A stretch of 20,047 nucleotides of DNA, from IMG/VR virus record IMGVR_UViG_3300042691_053159, positions 1-20,047 of that record, one strand, 5' to 3'. Of the stretch, positions 13,725-20,047 are shown in pieces. A program made the position numbers and the translations under genes. Source of the stretch: a virus. Position 1 is the stretch's first letter, and the number at the start of each line of letters is the position of its first letter. The notes below the pieces were generated by a model that did no database searches, was not told the origin of the DNA, and saw nothing but the letters and a program-made list of their open reading frames with translations.

Positions 13725-14153
13725 ATGGCGCAGACGGAAATCTCATCGGAAAAGATCAGGGCCTACGAGGCTACCGACTATCGTACGGGTAGTGGAGCTG
13801 ATGCATTGGTTCTGCGGATCGGGCAGCATTCGCCCAAGCTTGCCTTGCGCTACAAGGACACTGGCGCGGATTGCGCCCTCTTCATCACGGCCTTCAATCC
13901 CTTTGGACGGAAGCAGGATGATGCCGCCAACAAGGCCGCTCATGCGCACCTCGGCGAGCGAATCCGCGCAGATTCGGAGCTCGTCATTGAAGGTGAAGGA
14001 GCCGATCCCACTGGGAAGTGGAAGCCAGAAAGAAGCTATCTCGCCTTCGGGATCAACGCCGCTGCCGCACGGGAACTGGGACGACATTTCCAGCAGGACG
14101 CGGTGGTCTGGATCGGAAAGGATGCTGTCCCGCAATTGCTGCTGCTTCGCTGA
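13725..14153 (+). CDS. DUF3293 family protein
   Basis: The protein has 142 residues. Recognisable parts are IRAYEATDYRTG, LVLRIGQHSPKL, ALFITAFNPFGR (where the family has AFITAWNP), GEGADPTGKWKPERSYLAFG and LGRHFQQDAVVWIG. DUF3293 proteins have no known activity. The start is ATG 13725, with GAGGGATCAGGA just upstream. It is the first gene after the strong promoter and lies 27 bases before the SAM-II element, so it is transcribed upstream of the riboswitch and should not respond to it if control is translational. Its presence beside metK suggests a role in the same cassette. Confidence 0.85.
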   Translation: MAQTEISSEKIRAYEATDYRTGSGADALVLRIGQHSPKLALRYKDTGADCALFITAFNPFGRKQDDAANKAAHAHLGERIRADSELVIEGEGADPTGKWKPERSYLAFGINAAAARELGRHFQQDAVVWIGKDAVPQLLLLR

Positions 14154-14180
14154 GTTCTCGGTCTGGCCAACCTGACTGGC

Positions 14181-14238
14181 CGGGGGGATTTGATCCGGAT
14201 TGCCGCCCCCGACATCACGTCGAACGCGGCTAAAAGGA
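14181..14238 (+). promoter_or_regulatory. SAM-II riboswitch upstream of metK
   Basis: Stem P1 is CGGGGG (14181-14186) with CCCCCG (14206-14211). Its loop, GATTTGATCCGGATTGCCG, has the SAM-II conserved GATTTGA and ATTGC. The pseudoknot pairs GCCG (14202-14205) with CGGC (14227-14230), followed by the conserved GCTAAAAGG. TCC (14194-14196) can then pair with GGA (14236-14238), inside the metK ribosome binding site. That is the known SAM-II design: bound SAM locks the pseudoknot and hides the ribosome binding site. Confidence 0.9.
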
Positions 14239-14246
14239 GAAGACGA

Positions 14247-15395
14247 ATGTCCATTCGCAATGGCCTTTTCACCTCCGAGTCGGTGTCGGAGGGCCATCCC
14301 GACAAGCTCGCGGACAGGATTTCCGACGGAATCCTTGACGCTTTCCTGAAACGCGATCCCGACGCCAGGGTGGCGTGCGAAACGCTGCTCGCCGACCAGT
14401 GCATCGTCGTCGCCGGGGAGTTCAGGACGAGGCGCATCGAGGATTTCCGGGCAGTCCGCGAGGAAGCCGTCCGCCTGGTGCGGCAGGTGCTGCAGGATGC
14501 CGGCTACACCGACAGCGACACCGGCATCGATCCCGACCGGTGCGAAGTCCAGATCAGGTTCAACGGCCAGTCGCAGGACATCAACCAGGGCGTAGACCGT
14601 GAGGACGGGGTTCTCGGAGCTGGCGACCAGGGCTTGATGTTCGGCTATGCCTGCACCGAGACGCCCGAGCTGATGCCGGCGCCCATCGTCCATGCCCACC
14701 GCCTGGTACAGCGGCAGGCAGAGCTCAGGCGGAGCGGCACCCTGCCGTGGCTTCGTCCCGACGCGAAGTCCCAGGTCACGTTCCGCTACGAGGACGGGCA
14801 GCCGGTGGAGATCGAGGCGGTCGTGCTGTCGACCCAGCACGGCGCCGAGATCGGGCTCGAGGACGTACGATCCGCCGTCCAGGCGCACATCGTCGATGCC
14901 GTCATACCGAAGGATCTGATGTCGAGGAGTTTTCGGACATTGATCAACCCGACCGGCCGCTTCGTGACGGGCGGACCCAAGGGCGACACTGGCGTCACGG
15001 GCCGGAAGATCATCGTCGATACCTATGGCGGGTCGGCGCCCCACGGCGGTGGCGCGTTCTCGGGCAAGGACCCGTCGAAGGTCGACCGATCCGCGGCCTA
15101 CATGGCGCGGTTTCTCGCGAAACAGGCCGTCGCACGCGGCTGGGCCTCGCGCGCCCTCGTGCAGTTGTCCTACGCCATCGGCGTCGCGGAGCCCGTGAGC
15201 TTCGCCGTGGAAACCTTCGGCACGGAAAGGGATTCCGGCCGGGACATCGGCGCCGTTCTATCCCAGGAGTTCGATCTTCGACCGCAGGCGATCATAGAGC
15301 GCCTCGACCTCAGGAGGCCCATCTACTACCCGACGGCTGCCTACGGTCACTTCGGCCGCACGGATATCGAGCTTCCCTGGGAGGCGGTGCAGTGA
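14247..15395 (+). CDS. metK: S-adenosylmethionine synthetase
   Basis: The protein has 382 residues and the full MetK pattern: [19 protein letters not shown] (8-26), the ATP-binding [12 protein letters not shown] (124-135), [14 protein letters not shown] (166-179), [20 protein letters not shown] (233-252) and the phosphate-binding GGGAFSGKD (267-275). It makes SAM from methionine and ATP in the cytoplasm. The motifs follow the E. coli enzyme closely ([20 protein letters not shown]), which I take as a sign that this is an acquired extra copy. The ATG follows the SAM-II element and AAAAGGAGAAGACGA, so the product SAM should shut off its own synthesis. The GTG of the next gene overlaps its stop. 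Confidence 0.97.
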   Translation: MSIRNGLFTSESVSEGHPDKLADRISDGILDAFLKRDPDARVACETLLADQCIVVAGEFRTRRIEDFRAVREEAVRLVRQVLQDAGYTDSDTGIDPDRCEVQIRFNGQSQDINQGVDREDGVLGAGDQGLMFGYACTETPELMPAPIVHAHRLVQRQAELRRSGTLPWLRPDAKSQVTFRYEDGQPVEIEAVVLSTQHGAEIGLEDVRSAVQAHIVDAVIPKDLMSRSFRTLINPTGRFVTGGPKGDTGVTGRKIIVDTYGGSAPHGGGAFSGKDPSKVDRSAAYMARFLAKQAVARGWASRALVQLSYAIGVAEPVSFAVETFGTERDSGRDIGAVLSQEFDLRPQAIIERLDLRRPIYYPTAAYGHFGRTDIELPWEAVQ

Positions 15396-15748
15396 GCACG
15401 GATTTCAGCCATACGGTGGAAAGCATCGGCCCCCTTCATTCGCTCTATGTTGGATCTGATCCGACTGGGATCTTGTCGCCCGAGGACCGGCGCCGTATCC
15501 TCGATCTGTGCAGCGAAGCCTTTTCCTCGTTCACCTGCATCAAGGCCCGTGGGTACTTCCGCGGCCGGGCCGAGGAGACGCTGGTGATTCAGGTCGCGAC
15601 CTCGGACTTTGAGCGGCTCCTTGCTCTCGCCCGCGACATCGCCATCGCCCACCAACAGCTTGGCATCGGGCTGGCAGGACCGGAGCCGGGCGGAAGCCTC
15701 GTCTATCAGCGCATCATTCCACGGAGGCAACATGGCATGGAAACTTGA
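15392..15748 (+). CDS. Unknown protein, DUF3574-like fold possible
   Basis: The protein has 118 residues and starts at GTG 15392, which overlaps the metK stop (GTGA); the two are translationally coupled. The arrangement [41 protein letters not shown] and [20 protein letters not shown] looks like a strand-helix-strand-helix sandwich. It resembles DUF3574 (LYFGL, then GRGQW, then VLI), but the match is loose. Coupling to metK suggests a role tied to SAM or methionine. No activity can be assigned. Confidence 0.65.
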   Translation: MSTDFSHTVESIGPLHSLYVGSDPTGILSPEDRRRILDLCSEAFSSFTCIKARGYFRGRAEETLVIQVATSDFERLLALARDIAIAHQQLGIGLAGPEPGGSLVYQRIIPRRQHGMET

Positions 15749-15914
15749 GCCGGGACTGCGGCTGGCGATCAAGGTCATTCTTGAGGTCCGGAGCCAGTAT
15801 CAGAGCGGCGACGAAGGCTGGAGTGCCTGCGACGAGATCCTGCACGACATCCATATCGAGACGGACGGCAGATCCATGGAGATCGCGGAGTCCCTCGACG
15901 ACCTGCCTCACTAG
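15732..15914 (+). CDS. Small unknown protein
   Basis: The protein has 60 residues from ATG 15732, which lies 17 bases inside the previous gene, with CGGAGGCAAC as a good ribosome binding site. The sequence ([39 protein letters not shown]) is acidic and mixed helix-strand, with no membrane segment. It is the third coupled gene of the metK transcript. The family is not recognised. Confidence 0.6.
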   Translation: MAWKLEPGLRLAIKVILEVRSQYQSGDEGWSACDEILHDIHIETDGRSMEIAESLDDLPH

Positions 15915-15969
15915 CCGGACACCACTGGAACATCCCGGTCCTCCACGCCAATGACCAGAAGGAGACTGC

Positions 15970-16314
15970 ATGTACGGAAACCTGAAACTCAAACCCCTGC
16001 TGACACCTACGCCAGGCATCGGCGGGAGATCGAGAACCGAGCTGGGCCAGCAGTACTTGCAGGTCCTTGCAGCCTGCGACGCATTGCTGAAGGCGCTCGA
16101 TGAGGCGGCGCCCGCCGACCCTGAAGACGGCCCGGCACTGGCCGCAAGTGGTGCAAGGGCCCGGGAGCCCTGGCGTGAACGGACCGACCTCATCCAGGGG
16201 CTCCGGTCAGAGTTCGAACTCGTGACAATGAAGATCGCGATCGGCTGGGGTGAAGGCACTAGCGGCTCACAGGAAAGCGACGGTACCGGATCTCCAGAGA
16301 TCACCCTGGGCTGA
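15970..16314 (+). CDS. Unknown helical protein
   Basis: The protein has 114 residues. AGAAGGAGACTGC before the ATG is a strong ribosome binding site. The middle part is helical (ELGQQYLQVLAACDALLKAL, LIQGLRSEFELVTMKIAIGW), and the ends look disordered. There is no signal peptide. It is the last gene before the second SAM-II element, separated from the preceding gene by 55 bases. The function is unknown. Confidence 0.6.
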   Translation: MYGNLKLKPLLTPTPGIGGRSRTELGQQYLQVLAACDALLKALDEAAPADPEDGPALAASGARAREPWRERTDLIQGLRSEFELVTMKIAIGWGEGTSGSQESDGTGSPEITLG

Positions 16315-16328
16315 CCCACCTCAAGGGT

Positions 16329-16385
16329 CGGGGAATTTGAATCCAGCTTGCCGCCCCGGCATTCCGCCAAACCGGCTAAAGAGGA
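16329..16385 (+). promoter_or_regulatory. Second SAM-II riboswitch, before an unknown gene
   Basis: Stem P1 is CGGGG (16329-16333) with CCCCG (16354-16358). The loop has AATTTGAATCC and CTTGCCG, where the class has GATTTGA and TTGC. The pseudoknot pairs GCCG (16350-16353) with CGGC (16373-16376), followed by GGCTAAA. TCC (16342-16344) can pair with GGA (16383-16385) in the ribosome binding site GAGGAG of the gene at 16394. The layout matches the metK element base for base in architecture but differs in sequence, so it is not a recent copy. Confidence 0.82.
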
Positions 16386-16393
16386 GACGAGAC

Positions 16394-16828
16394 ATGTCGA
16401 ACGACGCCGTACTGCATACCCCCTTCCCGTGGACGCGCCACGACGATGGCGGAACCTTGCCGGGAGTCTACGTGAAACGCGGCGGATTCCGATACGGACC
16501 TCAGGCTTCGGACTGGATCTGGGGACCCAGAGGTCCCGGGTACGGCGTGGTCGCAGATTGCTCGCCCCATGCCCCCGCCACCCAGGAGACAGTCGCCAAT
16601 GCGAGGATCATCGCCGCCGTTCCGGACCTGATCGCGGCGCTCGAGGCATGCGTGGCGGAATTCCGATCCCTCGCCGCAACGAATGGCAAAGCCGGAATTC
16701 CGGAGGTGTGTGCCGAGGCAATCGCGGCACTGGACCTCGCCTTTGGACGAGCCTCTGGCCCAACCAGCGCTGAAGATCAAGCCGTTCACGCGCGGGAGTG
16801 GCCGGTATTCGCGGAGGCCGCGCGATGA
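16394..16828 (+). CDS. Unknown phage-type protein under SAM-II control
   Basis: The protein has 144 residues. Its middle, TVANARIIAAVPDLIAALEAC (about 63-83), is the NARLIAAAPELLEALE helix seen in many small phage proteins of unknown role. The N-terminus (TPFPWTRHDDGG, WGPRGPGYGVVADC) is the part that precedes it in such proteins. The ATG at 16394 is set by GAGGAGACGAGAC, which the riboswitch would mask. The next gene overlaps by ATGA. I know of no link between this type of protein and SAM. If the riboswitch is real, expression rises when SAM is low. Confidence 0.7.
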   Translation: MSNDAVLHTPFPWTRHDDGGTLPGVYVKRGGFRYGPQASDWIWGPRGPGYGVVADCSPHAPATQETVANARIIAAVPDLIAALEACVAEFRSLAATNGKAGIPEVCAEAIAALDLAFGRASGPTSAEDQAVHAREWPVFAEAAR

Positions 16829-17304
16829 CAAGTCCTCCCAGGATTCCGATGTCGCCGAAGGAACTTCCCCGTCAGCGCCTGCACGAGGTGGTCGCCCTTC
16901 CCGAAAGGCCGGCAGCATTCGATGTTGTTGTCTTCGATGGGCGCCTGCCAAGCGGTATCAGGATTCCCAGGAAACCCAGTTCTCCCGAACTGATCGTTCA
17001 CTGCGAATGGGCGTGGTCGCCGATGCACAGCCGCATCGCAGCATGGTACCTGCATCGCTCGAGAACCCACTGGGTGCTCTGGATCAGGCACCATGACGAC
17101 AACTGGGGCACGTGGGAGTGGCATGTCGTTTCCGGTGTTCCGCTGAAGCAGGCCAGCGAGGAACAGGCGGCGACGCACCTGCTGATGGACACATGGAGAC
17201 GCGAGAAGGACGAGATGACCATCGACAGGTTTCACTGGATCAACGAGGCGTCACTGCTCTCTATCTCCCAGGTCAAGGAAATCGCTCGCGAGGTCTGGGG
17301 CTAA
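16825..17304 (+). CDS. Unknown protein, Trp/His-rich
   Basis: The protein has 159 residues from ATG 16825, overlapping the previous stop (ATGA), so it is coupled to the SAM-II controlled gene. The centre is unusually rich in Trp and His (HCEWAWSPMHSRIAAWYLHR, HWVLWIRHHDDNWGTWEW), which looks like a beta-sheet core. The C-terminal third is helical (ASEEQAATHLLMDTWRREKD). There is no signal peptide or membrane segment. The family is not recognised. Confidence 0.6.
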   Translation: MTSPPRIPMSPKELPRQRLHEVVALPERPAAFDVVVFDGRLPSGIRIPRKPSSPELIVHCEWAWSPMHSRIAAWYLHRSRTHWVLWIRHHDDNWGTWEWHVVSGVPLKQASEEQAATHLLMDTWRREKDEMTIDRFHWINEASLLSISQVKEIAREVWG

Positions 17305-17358
17305 CGTCCTGCCCCGCCGTCCGGTCAGTTCACTAATCATACCAACAGGACCCTCAAC

Positions 17359-18012
17359 ATGGATCGCCGATCATTCATCGTGAGCGCCGCGTCCGCACTT
17401 TTGACGCCAACTTTTCTCAGGGATGCTACTCGCATCCTTGAGCGGACATCGTCGCCGCTTCTCGTGCCACCAGACAGCCCGTCCCGGACGCTCTATGCCT
17501 TGCGCGGCGCGAAGCCGACGGGAACTGGCTACTTCTACGATCTCTGGCTCGATAGTCTGAGCGAGGATCCGGAAGACGATTTTTTCTACATGACATGGCG
17601 CGAATACCTCTCCGCAAGGGGATACCGTGTACGTGGAAAGGACCGCGCCCTGGCGAAGCTGCTTCTGAAATACTGCGAGGAACATCTGACCTTGAACGGC
17701 GAAACCGACAGCGAAAGGCTGAAGGAATCTCGTGTGCTCCTTGACGAGCCCGCGAACGGGGACTTCCTGGTGGACCAGTGGAAGAGCTGGGGCTCTCCCC
17801 AAGGAAAAGCCTACAACGAACTGTACGACCTCGATCTCGGACCTGATCCACGCCTCCACCGGGGCACCGGATCGGTCGACTTCATCGACAGCCCGAGCCT
17901 CGGGTACTACGCCTGCAGCGTGGAGGTCGACGGGTGCCTTTCGCTCTCGCTGCTCCAGGGCCGCCTGAACGAGCTCGGGACCGGCATGCAAATCGAAGTC
18001 CGCGATCTCTGA
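17359..18012 (+). CDS. Unknown protein with Tat-like N-terminus
   Basis: The protein has 217 residues. MDRRSFIVSAASALLTPTFL resembles a twin-arginine leader (RR-x-F followed by a hydrophobic stretch), though no clear cleavage site follows and the hydrophobic part is short. The rest is acidic and aromatic (FYDLWLDSLSEDPEDDFFYM, LAKLLLKYCEEHLTLNG, DFIDSPSLGYYACSVEVDG). No family is recognised. ACAGGACCCTCAAC precedes the ATG, a weak ribosome binding site. It lies between the two coupled unknown genes and the SNF2 helicase, on the same strand. Export is uncertain. Confidence 0.6.
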   Translation: MDRRSFIVSAASALLTPTFLRDATRILERTSSPLLVPPDSPSRTLYALRGAKPTGTGYFYDLWLDSLSEDPEDDFFYMTWREYLSARGYRVRGKDRALAKLLLKYCEEHLTLNGETDSERLKESRVLLDEPANGDFLVDQWKSWGSPQGKAYNELYDLDLGPDPRLHRGTGSVDFIDSPSLGYYACSVEVDGCLSLSLLQGRLNELGTGMQIEVRDL

Positions 18013-18030
18013 GACCTGAGGAGAATGGCA

Positions 18031-19302
18031 ATGACCGCTTTCCCGATCCCGAAGCTTGATGAACTCTCGAAGATCCCGGCCGGGCTTCTCTATCCCCACC
18101 AGGCAGATGGAGTGGCCTTCCTGCTGTCGAAGAAGCGCGTTATTCTCGCCGACGATATGGGCTTGGGCAAAACCAGGCAGGCCATCGTCGCGATGAATGT
18201 CGGGGCACCCGAAGGAGCTATCCTCGTGGTCTGCCCCGCCTCCCTCAAGCTCAACTGGCGGCGCGAGATCCGGATGGTCGATCCAGATGCCGTGGTGGAG
18301 ATCATCGGTGCAAAGGATGGCGCCCCCAACGGGACGCCGCGATGGGTGATCGTCAATTATGACCTGCTCACCAGGAACGCCGCCCGGCTGCACGACATCC
18401 CCTGGGCCGGGGTGATCCTCGACGAGGCTCACTTCATCAAGAACGCCAGTCAGCGCACCGGCCACTGTCTGAAGCTGCTGGGTGTCCAGAAGGAGGCCCG
18501 TGCGCCCGTCATCGGTCCGCAGTACGTGTTCCTGCTGACCGGCACCCCGATGACCAACCGGCCGCGGGACCTGTTCAACCTGCTCCGCTGCGTCGGCCAC
18601 CCGGCGGCGCGTTCCTTCCTGTCCTTCGCCAAGCGCTATTGCGACGCCTACCAGAATGACTTCGGCTGGGTGACGACTGGCGCCTCGAACCTCGAGGAGC
18701 TGAACCTCCTGCTCAAGGAGGTCTCAATCCGCCGGAAGAAGGAGGAGGTTCTCGATCTGCCGCCGAAGGTGCGGAGCTGGGTACCGGTCGATGTCGCCTC
18801 GAGCCCTTCGGCGGTCGAGAGTTCGCTGGCCTTCATCCGGTGGTATGCCGCCACGGATCCGGCAAACCCCAACGACAAGCAGTTCCTGGCCAAGCTCATG
18901 AAGGTGAGGACTGCCCTCCACAAGGCCAAGCACAAGGCCGTGGAGGAACGGATCTATGACGTTCTGGAGACGGGCCAGAAGGTCGTGGTGTTCACCTCCT
19001 TCACCGAGGGTCTGAAGCGCCACGCCAAGACGCTGGGCGCCTCCTGCGTGACGATTTCCGGGTCGGACACGGCCGAGCAGCGCCAGGCCGCCGTCGAGCG
19101 CTTCCAGGACGATCCGGAGGTCCGGGTTGCGGTCTGCAACCTGATCGCCGGCGGCGTTGGCATCACGCTCACCGCAGGCACCCACGTTATCTTCCAGGAC
19201 CTCGACTGGGTGCCGGCGAACCATGCCCAGGCGGAGGACCGCTGCTACCGCCTGCGCCAGAAGAATCGGGCTACAGTGGAATACGTCTACGCCCGACGAT
19301 GA
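18031..19302 (+). CDS. SNF2-family DNA helicase/translocase, C-terminus short
   Basis: The protein has 423 residues. The order is that of SMARCAL1-like SNF2 proteins: YPHQADGVAFLL (21-32), Walker A DDMGLGKT (41-48), Walker B DEAH (131-134), LTGTPMTNRP (169-178), then a RecA2 domain with KVVVFTSF, AGGVGITLTAG and motif VI QAEDRCYRLRQ. It moves along duplex DNA using ATP. After motif VI, relatives usually have a further stretch (YMVAEGTIDE...); here the frame stops at VEYVYARR. The start at ATG 18031 is chosen because the ATG at 18025 is only one base from the GAGGAG. It is the last gene of the SAM cassette. Confidence 0.9.
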   Translation: MTAFPIPKLDELSKIPAGLLYPHQADGVAFLLSKKRVILADDMGLGKTRQAIVAMNVGAPEGAILVVCPASLKLNWRREIRMVDPDAVVEIIGAKDGAPNGTPRWVIVNYDLLTRNAARLHDIPWAGVILDEAHFIKNASQRTGHCLKLLGVQKEARAPVIGPQYVFLLTGTPMTNRPRDLFNLLRCVGHPAARSFLSFAKRYCDAYQNDFGWVTTGASNLEELNLLLKEVSIRRKKEEVLDLPPKVRSWVPVDVASSPSAVESSLAFIRWYAATDPANPNDKQFLAKLMKVRTALHKAKHKAVEERIYDVLETGQKVVVFTSFTEGLKRHAKTLGASCVTISGSDTAEQRQAAVERFQDDPEVRVAVCNLIAGGVGITLTAGTHVIFQDLDWVPANHAQAEDRCYRLRQKNRATVEYVYARR

Positions 19303-19449
19303 TGAGCACTATGTCTACGCCATAGCCCTATGAATTCGCCCAAAAAAGCGGCGAGCAGCGGCTTTCGAAATCGCATTGCGACCGCCAGTTTCGGGTGTAG
19401 GTTAATCCCATCTGATTTCAAGTACCGACTGATCGACAGGAGACGCGCA

Positions 19450-20047
19450 ATGGCAAGCACGCCGGTCACACCTGAAACCTACATCCGCGCCGAGACCGAT
19501 CGAACGTTCGACAATGCATCGAAGCTGGCGGGCGGCGTAAACAGCATGTTCAGCTTCCGCAATGTCACGCCACTGGACAAGCAAACGGTCGTCCGGATGA
19601 ACAAGGACACGCTCTACACGGTAGTCTTGGTGGATACGTCCAGGGGCGCCACCATTACGGTGCCGGAAATGCCTGCGGGCCGCTATTTCTCCGTGCTGCT
19701 GGTCGACAACGATCACTATTGCCCCGGCGTAATCTATGCCTCGGGCACACACAAACTGCCCCAGGACACCAAGTATCTCGCCGTTATAATTCGTATCCAA
19801 CTGTTGCACCCGGATGACCCGGCGGACGTCGCGCTGGTCAACAAGTTGCAGGATCAGTTTGTCATCAAGGCCAATAGCGCTGACCCGTTTCCGGAACCGA
19901 AATGGGACAAGAAATCGTTGGAAGAACTGACGGCGAAATACAACGCCGAGTTCGCCAAGTTCGATCTGTATCCTGAGGGCTGGATGGGCAAGCGCGGAGA
20001 AGCCGATGAAAACACGCGGCACCTGGGCTGCGCCGGGGCGTGGGGGC
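19450..20047 (+). CDS. DUF1254 domain protein (5' part, runs off the window)
   Basis: The frame is open from ATG 19450 to the end of the window, 199 codons, with ACAGGAGACGCGCA as ribosome binding site. The DUF1254 pattern is clear: VNSMFSFRNVTPLDKQTVVR, MNKDTLYTVVLVDTS, TVPEMPAGRYFSVLLVDNDH and GTHKLPQDTKYL. In this family a DUF1214 domain usually follows, beyond the window. No signal peptide is seen at this start. Members are often secreted or outer-membrane related, with no known activity. It is separated from the helicase by 147 bases and probably has its own transcript. Confidence 0.88.
   Translation, partial: MASTPVTPETYIRAETDRTFDNASKLAGGVNSMFSFRNVTPLDKQTVVRMNKDTLYTVVLVDTSRGATITVPEMPAGRYFSVLLVDNDHYCPGVIYASGTHKLPQDTKYLAVIIRIQLLHPDDPADVALVNKLQDQFVIKANSADPFPEPKWDKKSLEELTAKYNAEFAKFDLYPEGWMGKRGEADENTRHLGCAGAWG

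Noticed and set aside
13743-15044. 433-codon minus-strand frame opposite DUF3293 and metK
   Set aside because: It is an antisense shadow created by high-GC codon use. The plus strand holds unmistakable MetK motifs and a riboswitch; the minus frame has no family or start signal.
17297-17315. GGGGC/GCCCC hairpin at the end of the 159-residue gene as a terminator
   Set aside because: The stem is only 5 bp and no T tract follows; it also overlaps the stop codon.
17371-18600. 409-codon minus-strand frame opposite the Tat-like gene and the helicase
   Set aside because: It runs across the helicase N-terminus and Walker motifs on the other strand, has no domain, and is typical of antisense frames in GC-rich DNA.

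Overview
The window is high-GC DNA with alphaproteobacterial character, most like Rhodobacterales or Rhodospirillales. The evidence is the set of families present (DUF3489, DUF7220-like, YdcH, a ParB-methylase fusion, DUF6378, a RuvC-like resolvase) and two SAM-II type riboswitches, a class typical of alphaproteobacteria. Most of it reads as accessory DNA: a mosaic of phage remnants, a phage-type replication module, a low-GC insert with broken genes, and a SAM-related cassette. All family names come from motif recognition by eye; no database was searched.

Layout. 1-1223: debris of a tail region, with a strong terminator, a tail assembly chaperone split by an in-frame TAG, and the C-terminus of a glycine-rich tail fibre. 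1354-4300: two small unknown genes, a DUF3489 protein, tandem perfect hairpins, a DUF7220-like membrane protein, a YdcH-like protein and a ParB-N/DNA methyltransferase fusion. 4301-5025: gene-poor, with inverted and tandem repeats and one doubtful ORF. 5026-7262: an L,D-transpeptidase, a divergent Sua5/YrdC-like protein, a possibly truncated small gene and a membrane-anchored coiled-coil protein. 7416-10781: a minus-strand phage-type replication operon (ATPase, RuvC-like resolvase, DUF6378, a phage-type unknown). The ATPase appears to lack an N-terminal half, and its tail is built from repeated GER units. 10820-11660: a low-GC insert with a tRNA-like remnant, a RecB-like PD-(D/E)XK nuclease with a TTG start, and a frameshifted N-terminal scrap of an exonuclease I-like gene. 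11689-13409: a ClpP-like secreted protease with two PAN domains, translationally coupled to an HD-domain hydrolase.

13562-19302 is the most interesting part. One plus-strand run of nine genes starts at a near-consensus sigma70 promoter: DUF3293, metK, two small genes, a third unknown, two more unknowns, a Tat-like leader protein and a SNF2-type helicase that seems to lack its C-terminal end. Two separate SAM-II pseudoknots lie inside the run, one before metK and one before a gene of unknown function, so SAM appears to control the unknown genes as well. The MetK sequence is close to the E. coli type, which suggests an acquired extra copy. The window ends inside a DUF1254 gene with no clear link to the cassette.
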